Positions 1-9,761 are shown, counted from the stretch's first letter. The stretch: 36,312 nucleotides of DNA from Rhodocyclaceae bacterium (GCA_905339315.1 CAJPFL010000036.1:1-36312); one strand, 5' to 3'. Notes: a model not told the origin generated them from the sequence alone. Numbers and translations: made by a program.

Positions 1-561
1 CATGTCGGTCGGCGAGGCGAAGACCTCCGCGCCCCAGGTCTGCATCATCGAGCGGCGGAAGGGCTTCTGGTTGTAGCTCACCTTCACCATGTAGACGCGC
101 ACCTCGATGCCGAACATCTGGCCGGCGAAGGCGATCGAGGAACCCCACTGGCCGGCGCCGGTCTCGGTGGTGAGCCGGGTGATGCCAACCATCTTGTTGA
201 AGAAGGCCTGCGGCACCGAGGTATTGACCTTGTGCGAGCCGGCCGGGCTGACACCCTCGTACTTGTAGTAGATCTTCGCCGGCGTGCCGAGCATCTGCTC
301 GAGACGACGGGCGCGGAACATCGGGGTCGGACGCCACTGCTTGTAGATCTGGCGCACTTCTTCGGGAATCGGGATCCAGCGCTCGCCGGACATTTCCTGC
401 TCGAGCAGCGGACCGGGGAAGATGGCGAGCATCTGCTCGGGCGTGACCGGATTGCCGTCCGGCGCCAGGGGCGGCAGGGGCGGCTTCGGCATGTCGGCGA
501 CGACGTTGTACCAGTGGGTCGGAATATCGGCTTCGTTGAGCAAAATCTTGATGTCGGACAT
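1..561 (-). CDS. trpB2: TrpB2-type tryptophan synthase beta chain, 3' part missing
   Basis: PLP-dependent enzyme expected to join indole and serine into tryptophan. The reading frame starts at the ATG at 559-561 and is still open at the window edge, giving 187 residues of a family that is usually about 450. The Schiff-base lysine is visible as K111 in GSHKVN, followed by the catalytic motif ETGAGQWG. The N-terminal extension ([13 protein letters not shown] and a proline-rich stretch before residue 60) is typical of the TrpB2 branch and absent from classical TrpB. A strong AGGAGG ribosome site precedes the ATG. No trpA or other trp gene is adjacent, as is usual for TrpB2. It could be a salvage enzyme using free indole; that is inference. 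Confidence 0.9.
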   Translation of the reverse strand, partial: MSDIKILLNEADIPTHWYNVVADMPKPPLPPLAPDGNPVTPEQMLAIFPGPLLEQEMSGERWIPIPEEVRQIYKQWRPTPMFRARRLEQMLGTPAKIYYKYEGVSPAGSHKVNTSVPQAFFNKMVGITRLTTETGAGQWGSSIAFAGQMFGIEVRVYMVKVSYNQKPFRRSMMQTWGAEVFASPTDM

Positions 562-666
562 CTCTTATCTCCTCCTGATTTTATGGATGGATTGCCAGGC
601 ACGCCCTCACCCTGCAGCCTGATCGATACCGCCTTGCAGAATCACCTTAGCCCAAGTGCGGGAAAA

Positions 667-695
667 ATAATAGCCCGGGTATACTGCATACACAA
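667..695 (-). promoter_or_regulatory. Sigma-70-type promoter for trpB2
   Basis: On the minus strand TTGTGT (690-695) and TATTAT (667-672) are separated by exactly 17 bases. Transcription would start near 660, leaving a leader of about 100 bases before the trpB2 ATG. The match suggests trpB2 is transcribed separately from the DUF4139 gene upstream, which lies 194 bases away. No clear terminator for the DUF4139 gene is visible in the same gap. Confidence 0.5.
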
Positions 696-755
696 GACAC
701 CTTTCAGCTCGGGACTCCCATCAATTGGACATCCGATCCCAACTTATAAGCGCGC

Positions 756-2171
756 CTACCAGCGCATTCTGACACTGTAATCGAGCGTGGCCTTGCCCTG
801 GGCCGGGACATTCACCAGCCAGACCGCGGAATGCGCATCGCCCTTGGCGTGCTTCTGGCTCTCGGACACCATTTCCCAGTCGCCTGGCACCGGCTCGACC
901 ACCTTCACCGTCACCGGGAGGTCCTTGGCATTGGAAAGCTCGATGCTGAAGGCGCTCTCATATACCTTGTCGGCGACCTTGCGGAAGCTGGTCTGCTTGC
1001 GGGAAGCCTTGACGTCGAAGGCGTCGCCCAGCTTCAGGCGCACCACCTCGTTCTTCGCCGTATGGTCGATGCGATCCTCGCCGATAAAAAGGCCGTTGCC
1101 GCGCGAGTCCTTCTTGTATACCCGTACGATGCCTTTGGGCAGCGGCACGCCCAGTTCGCCGCCCTTGTTGTCGAACTCGACGAAGACCGCCACCTTGTGC
1201 TGGCGGCCAAGGTCCGACTGGGCGCCGCGGTAGTACCAGTCCTGCCCGGCCAGACGATACTCCTTGCGCACCGGCACCGCCGCGGCGGAGAGCAGCGCCA
1301 CCTGCTTGGTCTGGTTGTCGAGGATCGTCGTCGGCCGGTTGAGCGAATAGAGGTGATACTCGAACAGCTGCTCACGGGCCATCTCGACCGCCGGCGCCGG
1401 CGCCACGGCCTTGGCGGCGAACTGCTGGGTGCGCATTTCGTCGCGCACGCGGTTCACATCGCCGGCCACCAGTTGCAAGCGGGCGTTGCCGTAGCTCGCC
1501 CCACTCTGGTTGGTCAGCGTCACCCAGCCGGCGAGGTCGAGCTTCGACTCGTCGCCGGCGAGTTCGGCGACGTAGTCGGCACGCCAGGACAGCCCGCCGC
1601 TGAGATAGGACAGTTCCGCCGGCTGTCGCCCGGACGCGGTGCTCTCCAGCTGCACCACCAGCGTCGGCCGGTCGCGCAGGTTGGCGGGGATCGCGCCGTA
1701 GGCAATGCGGCCGGGCACGCCGGTCTCGATGCGGTCGGCGTATTTCAGCACCACGCCGCCGTTGGTCGCCAGCACTTCGGCCGGCTCGCGCGTCTCGGCG
1801 CCGGTGGCCGGGTTGGTCTTGATCACCGTGACGCTGCGGCCAACGTACTTCTCCAGCAGCTTCTGCGGCGTCAGCAGGTCGAAGTCGAAGTTCTGCTCGA
1901 TCAGGCGCAGGCTGCCGCCGGACAGCGCACGCAGGCTGGCCGTCTCCGGCCGCATCTTGGCGCTGACGTCGCGCAGGGCAATGCTGTTGGCGCCGCGCTC
2001 GAAGGGAATGCGGCGCACTTCCTTGATGAGGGCGAGCGAATCGTTGTAGATGGTGACGGCGACCTCTTCGCGATCCTCGGCGCGGCTGACTGTTTCGGCG
2101 GCAGCGGCCGGCAGGCAAGCGGCGGCAAGGATCGCCAGCGCGAAGGTGCGGCGCGGTGTGCGGAAGTTCAT
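756..2171 (-). CDS. Secreted DUF4139 domain protein
   Basis: Protein of 471 residues with an N-terminal signal peptide: a basic start, a hydrophobic core around residues 10-20 and an AAAAE cleavage region. The mature part has a repeated beta-rich pattern and the segments YNDSLALIKEVR, LSYLSGGLSWRADYVAEL and VRVYKKDSRGNGLFIGED, which belong to DUF4139 proteins. Family members are predicted envelope proteins of unknown biochemical role. GGAGAC lies just before the ATG. It follows coaX by 46 bases in the same direction, so it may be read from the birA-coaX transcript, but nothing links its function to CoA or biotin. I recognise the family but can assign no activity. Confidence 0.8.
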   Translation of the reverse strand: MNFRTPRRTFALAILAAACLPAAAAETVSRAEDREEVAVTIYNDSLALIKEVRRIPFERGANSIALRDVSAKMRPETASLRALSGGSLRLIEQNFDFDLLTPQKLLEKYVGRSVTVIKTNPATGAETREPAEVLATNGGVVLKYADRIETGVPGRIAYGAIPANLRDRPTLVVQLESTASGRQPAELSYLSGGLSWRADYVAELAGDESKLDLAGWVTLTNQSGASYGNARLQLVAGDVNRVRDEMRTQQFAAKAVAPAPAVEMAREQLFEYHLYSLNRPTTILDNQTKQVALLSAAAVPVRKEYRLAGQDWYYRGAQSDLGRQHKVAVFVEFDNKGGELGVPLPKGIVRVYKKDSRGNGLFIGEDRIDHTAKNEVVRLKLGDAFDVKASRKQTSFRKVADKVYESAFSIELSNAKDLPVTVKVVEPVPGDWEMVSESQKHAKGDAHSAVWLVNVPAQGKATLDYSVRMRW

Positions 2172-2217
2172 GATGTCTCCTGTGGAAGTGACGGCTGCGT
2201 TAACGCCGTTGTCGCGT

Positions 2218-2952
2218 CTATGGGGTTATTTCGCGGCCGATGCGCGCCAGGCCCTCGAGCACCAGATTATCAATCCGCCGCTTCGGCATGCGCAGCATGT
2301 CGAAGAATTGTCCGGCGGCGCCGCCGCCGACGAGGCAGGCCGCCCCCGGCAGGGCCGCGACCTGCTCGAACATGCGCTCGATGGCGCCGGCCTGGGCCTG
2401 CAGGCAGCCGCTGACGATGGCGTCCCTGGTGTTGCGCGGCAGACCGGCGAACTTGCCGTCGGCCAGCGGCAGCTGCGCCGTATTGGCGGCCAGCACGCGG
2501 CACATCAGCTCGACGCCGGGCAGGATCAGGCCGCCCTGGAAACTGCCCTCCGCATCGAGGATATCGACTGTCGTCGCGGTACCGGCACAGACGACCAGGC
2601 AGGCGCCGTCATGCAGGGTGCGCGCGCCGATCAGCGCCGCCCAGCGGTCGGCCCCGAGCTGCTCGGGATGATCGTAAAGATTGCGCACGCCGTATTGCGC
2701 AGACTGACTTTTCACCCAGTGCTGCGGAATGCCCAGCGCCGCCACGGCGGCCGCCACGGCCTCACCCACCAGCGGGCCGGCGACATTGACAGCCACCACC
2801 CTGTCGGCACGTGGCTGCGCGCGCAACTGCTCGGCGAAACCCTGCAGACCTGCATAATCGAGCTTTCCCTGCGCACGCCAGCCCGCGCTGCCGTGCAAGC
2901 CCCACTTCAGCCGGCTGTTGCCGCAATCGATGGCCAGGATCAACGCAGTCAT
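2218..2952 (-). CDS. coaX: Type III pantothenate kinase
   Basis: Phosphorylates pantothenate in the first step of coenzyme A synthesis. The 244-residue protein begins MTALILAIDCGNSRLKWG, where DCGNSRLK is the phosphate-binding motif of the ASKHA fold. GADRWAAL (substrate site) and CAGTATTVD (second phosphate motif) follow in the expected order. The start is the ATG at 2950-2952, which overlaps the birA stop codon in an ATGA arrangement and implies translational coupling. The frame stays open upstream through birA, but that part is not CoaX-like. The birA-coaX pairing is common in betaproteobacteria. The cytosolic ATP-dependent CoaX type is not feedback-inhibited by CoA, unlike CoaA (family knowledge). 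Confidence 0.95.
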   Translation of the reverse strand: MTALILAIDCGNSRLKWGLHGSAGWRAQGKLDYAGLQGFAEQLRAQPRADRVVAVNVAGPLVGEAVAAAVAALGIPQHWVKSQSAQYGVRNLYDHPEQLGADRWAALIGARTLHDGACLVVCAGTATTVDILDAEGSFQGGLILPGVELMCRVLAANTAQLPLADGKFAGLPRNTRDAIVSGCLQAQAGAIERMFEQVAALPGAACLVGGGAAGQFFDMLRMPKRRIDNLVLEGLARIGREITP

Positions 2953-3752
2953 CGCGGCCTCAGCGAAACTTCCCCGCTGACGATGCGGCGCACTCCGGTT
3001 GCGGTATCGAGCAGCAGCGCGCCATCGATATCCACGCCGGCACAGCGGCCCTCGATCGGATCGGCGCCTTCGGCAAGAATGCTCACGCGCGCTCCGGCAT
3101 GGGCATTGCGCGCCAGCCACTCCTCGACGAAGCCGGCAAAACCCGAGCGCCCGAATTCGTCCAGCATCTCCCCCAGCGCCTTGAGCAGATTGGCCAGCAG
3201 AAGATTGCGGGAGGGCGCATACGGCATGACCGAAACCAGCGCACCTGCCTCGGCATCGACGGCTTCGGCGATCTCCCTCGGCAGGCGCACATTGATGCCG
3301 ATGCCGATCACCGCGACATGCTGGCCGCCGTGGGCCACGGTCTCGACCAGGATGCCGCCCAGCTTGGCGCCATCGGCCAGGATGTCGTTTGGCCATTTCA
3401 GGCGCACGCCGGCCGCCCCCATGCCTTCCAGCGCGCGCGCCGCAGCCACGCCCACTGCCAGGCTGAGGCCGGCGGGCGGCAGCATGCCGGGTGGAAAGCG
3501 CCACAGCATTGAAAAGGTCAGGCTGTCGCCAGGCGCCGACAGCCAGCTGCGACCGCGCCGGCCGCGTCCCGCGGTCTGCCGCTCGCAGACGACGACGCTG
3601 CCCGAGGCCTGATCCGGCATGGCGCGGTCGAGCAACACGCTGCTGGTCGAAGCGCAATGCTCGATCACCTCAAGCGAGAAGCGCGTCGCCATATCGCCCA
3701 GCGCCATGGCGACGATGCGACCGTCCAAAGGATCGGCTGGATTGGAATTCAT
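2949..3752 (-). CDS. birA: Biotin--[acetyl-CoA-carboxylase] ligase
   Basis: Activates biotin to biotinyl-AMP and transfers it to the biotin carrier protein of acetyl-CoA carboxylase. The adenylate-binding motif GRGRRGRSW and the biotin-site motif LKWPNDIL are present, followed by GGILVE and a small C-terminal SH3-like domain. There is no N-terminal helix-turn-helix, so this is a single-domain ligase that cannot act as the biotin operon repressor. The chosen start (MNSNPADP, ATG at 3750-3752) gives 267 residues. An in-frame ATG at 3780-3782 is the main alternative, and neither has a strong ribosome site. The gene is divergent from the lipoprotein gene at 3847. Confidence 0.93.
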   Translation of the reverse strand: MNSNPADPLDGRIVAMALGDMATRFSLEVIEHCASTSSVLLDRAMPDQASGSVVVCERQTAGRGRRGRSWLSAPGDSLTFSMLWRFPPGMLPPAGLSLAVGVAAARALEGMGAAGVRLKWPNDILADGAKLGGILVETVAHGGQHVAVIGIGINVRLPREIAEAVDAEAGALVSVMPYAPSRNLLLANLLKALGEMLDEFGRSGFAGFVEEWLARNAHAGARVSILAEGADPIEGRCAGVDIDGALLLDTATGVRRIVSGEVSLRPR

Positions 3753-3846
3753 TGTGGGCAAACTCGCGTTTTTTCGCTGCATTATGCTGGAATTCAAGGT
3801 TTTGCGTGGTGACGCCGGCAGGTGCATGCGCTAGACTCGAAATTTG

Positions 3847-5046
3847 ATGAAGCACGCTCGTTCCTCTCAGGCCGGTCTTCTGCGCCGGCCGATGTTCCTG
3901 CTGGCCTGCGCTGCGCTGTGCGGCGCCTGCTCCACGTCGCCGACCTCCGGCCGCACGCAGTTCAACATCCTGCCCGAGCCGCTGGAAACGCGCGTACCGG
4001 ACATACGCTTCGAAGTGCATACCCTGCTGACGTCCAAAGGAGAGTATTGCAGCGAGAACGAAAGCCCCTGCGCTGCGCTGGAACAAGCGGAGAAGCTGAC
4101 GCAGCGCATGGCTCCGATGGCCGAGCGGCTCGGCAAGCTGGCCGTTGATCTCAGTCCGGAGCTGGCGAAGCGCGTGCCCCTGGTGGAAGTTTTCGTCGTC
4201 GCCAAGGATTCCCCCTCGGTGATCTCCAGCGCGGGAGGGAAGATTGCCGTCAGCAGCAGCCTGGCGCAACTCGAACTGCCGGATTCCGACCTTGCCTTCG
4301 CCCTGGCGCGCGAATTCGGCCGGCTGGCAGCCGCCCACCACCGCGAAAGCACTTCCGCCGGCCTTGCCGTTTCCCTACTGGCCGGCTCGCCGCTCACGGG
4401 CGCCTACCTGGCGACCACGATCCTCGCCGACCTGCTGTTTCCGATGGGCACGCTGTTCAAGCTCGGCATCTCATTGATCGGATCGATGGGCACGGAGCAA
4501 CTGGTCGAGATTTCGCAGCAGGAGGAAGCGGACGTGTTCGCCGGCAAGCTCATGCTGGCAGCAGGCTATGACCTGCGCGAACTGGCCAAGCCCCATCCCG
4601 GGCTCGAGGAAGGCGCTGCCAGGATCGGCTGGTTGCCGCGCTTCGTCGCCTCGCGCGCCAGAGTGGCGGCAATGGCGGCGCCGGAATTTGCCGCTGCCGG
4701 CCAGCCCGATCCATGGCCGGACGAAGCGTCGGCACCGGTCGCATTGGCCGTCGCACCAGATCCATGGCCGGACGAAGCCCCGCTGTCGGTCGCCCAGGGC
4801 GTGACACCCGAACCTTGGCCCGATGAAGCGCATGAAACGCCAGGGGCGCCGGCCGAAGCGCCAAAAACAAGTCCGGAGGCCATCCCCCAGCTTGCCGCTG
4901 CCGGAGCCGAAGCCAACGAAACGCGGGAGCCGCAGGCACCGCCGCCCAAAGTCACGGCAGCAAAAGCGCAAGAGCAAAAGAAATCCGCCGGGAAAAAAAG
5001 CAAGAAAAAGAAACGCAAGCCGTCCAAGAAAAAGCAGCGTCCCTAG
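3847..5046 (+). CDS. M48-like lipoprotein with substituted zinc site, repeats and Lys-rich tail
   Basis: Predicted envelope lipoprotein of 399 residues. A hydrophobic segment ends in a lipobox-like CGAC (Cys29). Residues about 90-275 resemble M48 metallopeptidases: the stretch LAFALAREFGRLAAAHHRE aligns with the family's HExxH helix, and EEADVFAGKLMLAAGYD aligns with the downstream Glu motif. Both zinc histidines are replaced by arginine (R155 and R159 in REFGR), while the central E156 remains. Residues 287-337 are three 17-residue repeats beginning P(D/E)PWPDEA. The last 30 residues are lysine-rich. I chose the ATG at 3847; a TTG codon precedes it. Proteolysis is unlikely, and a binding or structural role is inference. 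It converges on ntrC, which ends 31 bases away. Confidence 0.7.
   Translation: MKHARSSQAGLLRRPMFLLACAALCGACSTSPTSGRTQFNILPEPLETRVPDIRFEVHTLLTSKGEYCSENESPCAALEQAEKLTQRMAPMAERLGKLAVDLSPELAKRVPLVEVFVVAKDSPSVISSAGGKIAVSSSLAQLELPDSDLAFALAREFGRLAAAHHRESTSAGLAVSLLAGSPLTGAYLATTILADLLFPMGTLFKLGISLIGSMGTEQLVEISQQEEADVFAGKLMLAAGYDLRELAKPHPGLEEGAARIGWLPRFVASRARVAAMAAPEFAAAGQPDPWPDEASAPVALAVAPDPWPDEAPLSVAQGVTPEPWPDEAHETPGAPAEAPKTSPEAIPQLAAAGAEANETREPQAPPPKVTAAKAQEQKKSAGKKSKKKKRKPSKKKQRP
4705..4857 (+). repeat. Three tandem 51-base coding repeats
   Basis: Units start at 4705, 4756 and 4807, each exactly 51 bases (17 codons). Each opens with the codons for P-D/E-P-W-P-D-E-A and continues with a variable Ala/Val-rich spacer. 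The first two units share the near-identical core GATCCATGGCCGGACGAAGC. The third has diverged (GAACCTTGGCCCGATGAAGC). The pattern is consistent with duplication inside the gene and gives a Pro/Trp/acidic linker in the lipoprotein. Confidence 0.9.
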
Positions 5047-5077
5047 CACCCCCTACCGGCGGCTGACTTGGCGGGCC

Positions 5078-6489
<1,412 letters not shown>

Positions 6490-6493
<4 letters not shown>

Positions 6494-7566
6494 TGGTTTT
6501 CCTGGTGGTTGGTATGCAGCGGCAGCAGCACCGTGAAGCAGGTCCGGCCCGGCCGGCTGTCGACCTCGATGCTTCCATGGTGCTGCAGGATGAAATTCTG
6601 CGCCAGCGTCAGGCCGAGCCCGCTGCCGCCCTCGCGGCCGGAAACCAGCGGATAGAACATCTGCTCGCGGATCGCCTCCGGAATGCCGGGGCCGTTGTCA
6701 ATCACCTGCAGTTCCAGCGCCAGGCGGTAGCGTCGCTTGGCCAGCGTGACCTGTCGCAGGGCGCGGGTCCTTAAGACGATTTCACCGCGCCCTTCCAGCG
6801 CCTGCGCGGCGTTGCGCACGATATTCAGGATGGCCTGAAGCAGTTGCTCCCTGTCGCCCGTCGCATCCGGCAGGCTGGTGTCGTAGTCGCGCTTCACGTC
6901 CAAATCAGGGAACTCGGCCAGGATGAGGGAACGCACCCGTTCGAGGATTTCGTGGATGTTCACCGGCTGCGGCTGCATCAGCCGGTGCGAACTGAGCAGC
7001 CGGTTCATCAGTTCCTGCAGGCGGTCGGCCTCCTTGATGATGACCTGGGTGTATTCGTGCAGCTGCGGATTGGGGAGCTCCCGCTCAAGCAGTTGCGCCG
7101 AGCCGCGAATGCCTCCGAGCGGATTCTTGATTTCATGTGCGAGGTTGCGTATCAGCTCGCGGTTGGCCTGCTGCTGCTCGGCCAGGCGCTCTTCCCGCGC
7201 TGTCTTCAACTGGGTATCGATATGCCGAAACTCCAGCAGCAGGCGAATGTTGCCGGCCTCGACCGGCGTCACCGTGCAATCCAGATGCAGCGGCTTCGCA
7301 CCATGATGGTGCGTCGTCAGGTTCTGCCCCGTATAGCTCCAGTTGTTGGCCAGCGCGTTGCCGAGCGCGGCGGTCAACCCTGGCGGTTCCCCAAGCAGCT
7401 GGGCCAGGGGCCGGCGCAGCAACTGCCGGGCGCTGATTGCAAACAGATTCTCGGCAGCGGGGTTGAGATACTGGATGACCAGATCGGCATCGAGCAGGAT
7501 GACCGCCGAGGAGAGCAGGTCCAGCCCGGCGAAGTTGGTAACGGGGAGTTTTTCCGGTGCGGCCAT
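6490..7566 (-). CDS. ntrB: Nitrogen sensor histidine kinase/phosphatase NtrB (NR-II)
   Basis: Soluble two-component kinase of 358 residues that phosphorylates or dephosphorylates NtrC according to PII signalling. An N-terminal PAS domain (about 10-115) contains LLDADLVIQYLNPAAENLF. The dimerisation/phosphoacceptor helix has H144 in NLAHEIKNPLGGIRGSAQLL. The ATP-binding domain shows VIDNGPGIPE and GSGLGLTLAQNFI. No transmembrane segment is present, as expected for NtrB. It sits 49 bases after the DUF4124 gene and overlaps ntrC by four bases. No gene for PII lies in the window, so the regulatory partner must be encoded elsewhere. Confidence 0.97.
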
Positions 7567-7594
7567 GCCCTTAGGTTAGCAAAAACCGCTCCAC

Positions 7595-7616
7595 CGAGCC
7601 GGGGCGGGCTCGCCCC
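7595..7616 (-). repeat. GC-rich inverted repeat between the DUF4124 gene and ntrB
   Basis: GGGGCG (7601-7606) pairs with CGCCCC (7611-7616) around a four-base loop. An alternative pairing uses CGAGCC (7595-7600) with GGCTCG (7607-7612). The element abuts the DUF4124 stop codon. On the minus strand it is not followed by a T-run, so it is more likely an mRNA-stabilising or REP-like hairpin than a full terminator. Only one copy was seen in this window. Confidence 0.4.
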
Positions 7617-8083
7617 TACCTGAGATTGCCGATTTCCTTATTCAGGGCCTCGATATTGCGCTCGTGAAGCGCCACCTTGTCCTTGTAAGGCTGCAGGCGC
7701 TCCAGCACCCGCTGGTAGTTGCGCTCGTCACCCGTGCGAATCGCCTCCTGCTCGGCGAGTTCCTTCTTCGACTGATCAAGGCTTTTCTGCTCGGTGGCCA
7801 GTTCCTGCTCGAGAATCTTGCGACGGTCATTGTCGCGCGCCTTTTGCGTATCGCCATCGACCTTGGGAAAGCCGCTCGGCGAAGGCTTGTTTGCTGCCCG
7901 GCCGGGTACGGTCGACACGCGCTGCTCGCGGCTCAAAGCAGAGCATTTGGATTTGGCGGAAGGCTTGGTGTTGGTGTAAGTAACGTGGCCGTCGTCGTCG
8001 ACGCACTTATAGACGTCTGCCCTCGCCAGTGAAACAACCAGCAGGCCAAGCCAGATCAGGATAATTTTATGCCAAATATTCAT
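7616..8083 (-). CDS. DUF4124 domain protein, secreted, coiled-coil
   Basis: Small protein of 155 residues. The start chosen is MNIWHKI (ATG at 8081-8083), which gives a clean signal peptide with hydrophobic core ILIWLGLLVVSLARA. The mature N-terminus ADVYKCVDDDGHVTYTN is the DUF4124 signature, in which a Tyr-Lys-Cys strand is followed by a Gly-containing turn. Residues about 80-150 are charged and heptad-like (EQELATEQKSLDQSKKELAEQE), predicting a coiled coil. Its biochemical function is unknown. It lies between glnA and ntrB, an arrangement I recognise from other betaproteobacteria. A role in nitrogen control is possible but not shown by sequence. Confidence 0.8.
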   Translation of the reverse strand: MNIWHKIILIWLGLLVVSLARADVYKCVDDDGHVTYTNTKPSAKSKCSALSREQRVSTVPGRAANKPSPSGFPKVDGDTQKARDNDRRKILEQELATEQKSLDQSKKELAEQEAIRTGDERNYQRVLERLQPYKDKVALHERNIEALNKEIGNLR

Positions 8084-8115
8084 AGTGTTCCGCCGCAAAA
8101 CGAGAACCTGCATCA

Positions 8116-8144
8116 AGTGTATGCGAAGACCCGGTTCTTTACAA
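8116..8144 (-). promoter_or_regulatory. Candidate sigma-70 promoter for DUF4124-ntrB-ntrC
   Basis: On the minus strand TTGTAA (8139-8144) is followed after 17 bases by TACACT (8116-8121). It lies between the glnA terminator and the DUF4124 gene, which would allow basal expression of ntrBC independent of the nitrogen-controlled glnA promoter. The leader would be about 25 bases. No NtrC dyad is visible beside it. Confidence 0.45.
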
Positions 8145-8170
8145 ACGCTTTCGGTGCCGAAAAGTGCACA

Positions 8171-8198
8171 AAAAAAGGACGGCCGCGGCCGTCCTTTT
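8171..8198 (-). terminator. Rho-independent terminator after glnA
   Basis: The inverted repeat GGACGGC/GCCGTCC (8177-8194, loop CGCG) is flanked by A4/T4 that can extend the stem. On the minus strand it is followed by a T-run read from 8176 down to 8171. It begins about 18 bases after the glnA stop codon. Its position implies that glnA is mostly monocistronic and that ntrBC depend on read-through or on their own promoter. Confidence 0.85.
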
Positions 8199-8215
8199 CG
8201 GGGTGCTCCAACGAA

Positions 8216-9625
8216 TCAGAGCGAGTAATACATCTCGTACTCGACCGGGTGGGTGGTCATGCGGAAGCGCGTGACCTCCTCCATCTTCAGCTCGATGTAG
8301 GCGTCGATCATCTCGTTGGAGAAGACGCCGCCGCGGGTGAGGAACTCGCGATCCTTGTCGAGGTAATCGAGGGCCTGGTCGAGCGAGGAGCAGACGGTCG
8401 GGATCTTGGCATCCTCTTCCGGCGGCAGGTCGTACAGGTTCTTGTCGGCCGGGTCGCCCGGATGGATCTTGTTCTGCACGCCGTCCAGGCCAGCCATCAT
8501 CAGGGCGGTGAAGGCCAGATAGGGGTTGGCGGTCGGGTCAGGGAAGCGCACCTCGATGCGGCGCGCCTTGTCGCTCTGCACGTAGGGAATGCGAATCGAG
8601 GCGGAACGGTTGCGGGCCGAGTAGGCCAGCTTCACCGGGGCCTCGAAGCCGGGCACAAGGCGCTTGTAGGAGTTGGTGCCAGGGTTGGTGATGGCGTTCA
8701 GGGCGCGGGCATGCTTGATGATGCCGCCGATGTAGTACAGGGCGAACTCGGACAGGCCGGCGTAGCCGTTGCCGGCGAACAGGTTCTTGCCGCCCTTCCA
8801 GATCGACTGGTGAACGTGCATGCCGGAACCGTTGTCGCCGACGATCGGCTTCGGCATGAAGGTGGCGGTCTTGCCGTAGCTGTGGGCGACGTTATGCACG
8901 ATGTACTTCAGCACTTGCGTCTGGTCGGCGCGGCGCACCAGGGTGTTGAACAGGGTGCCGATCTCGCACTGGCCGGCGGTGGCGACTTCATGGTGGTGCA
9001 CTTCCACCTCGACGCCACAGGCTTCCAGGGCCAGGCACATGGCGGCGCGGATGTCGTTCAGGCTGTCGACCGGCGGCACCGGGAAGTAGCCGCCCTTGAC
9101 GGTGGGCCGGTGGCCGGTGTTGCCGCCGTCGAACTTGTCGGCGGAGGCCCAGGCGGCTTCCTCGGAGAAGACTTTCGAGTAGGAGCCGGACATGTCGACC
9201 GACCACTCGACAGAATCGAAAATGAAAAACTCGGGCTCGGGTCCGAAGTAGGCAACATCGCCCAGGCCGGTGGACTTGAGATAGGCCTCGGCGCGCTTGG
9301 CGATGGAGCGCGGCTCGCGGTCATCGCCCTGGCCGTCGGCCGGTTCGACCACGTCGCAGGAGATTACCATGGTGGTCTCGTCCATGAAGGGGTCGATGTA
9401 GGCGGTCGCGGGATCGGGCATGAGCAGCATGTCGGAGGCCTGGATGCCCTTCCAGCCGGCAATCGACGAGCCGTCGAAGGCATGGCCGGATTCGAACTTG
9501 TCGGCGCCGAAATGCTTGACCGGCACGCCGACGTGCTGCTCCTTGCCGCGCGTATCCGTAAAGCGGAAGTCGACGAACTTGACTTCCCGGTCCTTGACCA
9601 GCTTGAGAACATCTTGAGGGGACAT
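8216..9625 (-). CDS. glnA: Glutamine synthetase type I
   Basis: ATP-dependent synthesis of glutamine from glutamate and ammonia. It is a cytosolic dodecamer of 469 residues, identical in length to the E. coli enzyme. Recognisable segments include the latch-like N-terminus, [12 protein letters not shown], the metal-ligand region [16 protein letters not shown] and NRSASIRIP. The adenylylation tyrosine is Y398 (Y397 after Met removal) in [10 protein letters not shown], so activity is expected to be controlled by GlnE. The start is the ATG at 9623-9625, six bases after AGGAG; a GTG lies one codon upstream. Expression should come from the sigma-54 promoter and NtrC-type sites at 9683-9807. Confidence 0.99.
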   Translation of the reverse strand: MSPQDVLKLVKDREVKFVDFRFTDTRGKEQHVGVPVKHFGADKFESGHAFDGSSIAGWKGIQASDMLLMPDPATAYIDPFMDETTMVISCDVVEPADGQGDDREPRSIAKRAEAYLKSTGLGDVAYFGPEPEFFIFDSVEWSVDMSGSYSKVFSEEAAWASADKFDGGNTGHRPTVKGGYFPVPPVDSLNDIRAAMCLALEACGVEVEVHHHEVATAGQCEIGTLFNTLVRRADQTQVLKYIVHNVAHSYGKTATFMPKPIVGDNGSGMHVHQSIWKGGKNLFAGNGYAGLSEFALYYIGGIIKHARALNAITNPGTNSYKRLVPGFEAPVKLAYSARNRSASIRIPYVQSDKARRIEVRFPDPTANPYLAFTALMMAGLDGVQNKIHPGDPADKNLYDLPPEEDAKIPTVCSSLDQALDYLDKDREFLTRGGVFSNEMIDAYIELKMEEVTRFRMTTHPVEYEMYYSL

Positions 9626-9682
9626 CACTCTCTCCTAGCAAATTGAATTCGGGATGATGGAAAACTGCATGTCCAGGGCTTT

Positions 9683-9700
9683 AGCAGAAAATGTGCCAAC
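9683..9700 (-). promoter_or_regulatory. Sigma-54 (-24/-12) promoter of glnA
   Basis: On the minus strand the sequence TTGGCACATTTTCTGCT has the invariant GG and GC separated by ten bases, matching the TGGCAC-N5-TTGC consensus except for one T. Transcription should start near 9672, about 48 bases before the glnA ATG. Activation would need NtrC bound at the upstream pair of sites. Confidence 0.88.
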
Positions 9701-9761
9701 GCCCGAAAAGAAGAACATCATTGTGACATAAGGAAGAACTTCCTGAACCGAAAAGGTTGTC

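Noticed and set aside
831-2414. A long open frame on the plus strand opposite the DUF4139 gene
   Set aside because: Arg/His/Leu-rich composition, no ribosome site, and it runs through the start of the real gene into coaX.
2953-3657. Upstream extension of the coaX reading frame
   Set aside because: This part lies over birA in another frame, is Arg/Gly-rich and unlike CoaX. The ATGA overlap marks the true start at 2952.
3753-3846. Promoters between the divergent birA and lipoprotein genes
   Set aside because: CATAAT and TAGACT resemble -10 boxes on the two strands, but neither has a -35 at acceptable spacing, so no call was made.
4705-4857. Possible CRISPR-like repeat array
   Set aside because: The units are contiguous, in frame and 51 bases long with coding periodicity. 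There are no spacers and no cas genes.
8147-8170. Possible NtrC site upstream of the DUF4124-ntrBC genes (GGTGC and GTGCAC)
   Set aside because: The half sites are not arranged as a GCAC...GTGC dyad, unlike the two clear sites at glnA.
8069-9646. A long open frame on the plus strand opposite glnA, about 525 codons
   Set aside because: It mirrors the codon structure of glnA in GC-rich DNA, contains runs of low-complexity His/Val/Gly/Asp typical of antisense frames, and has no recognisable domain.
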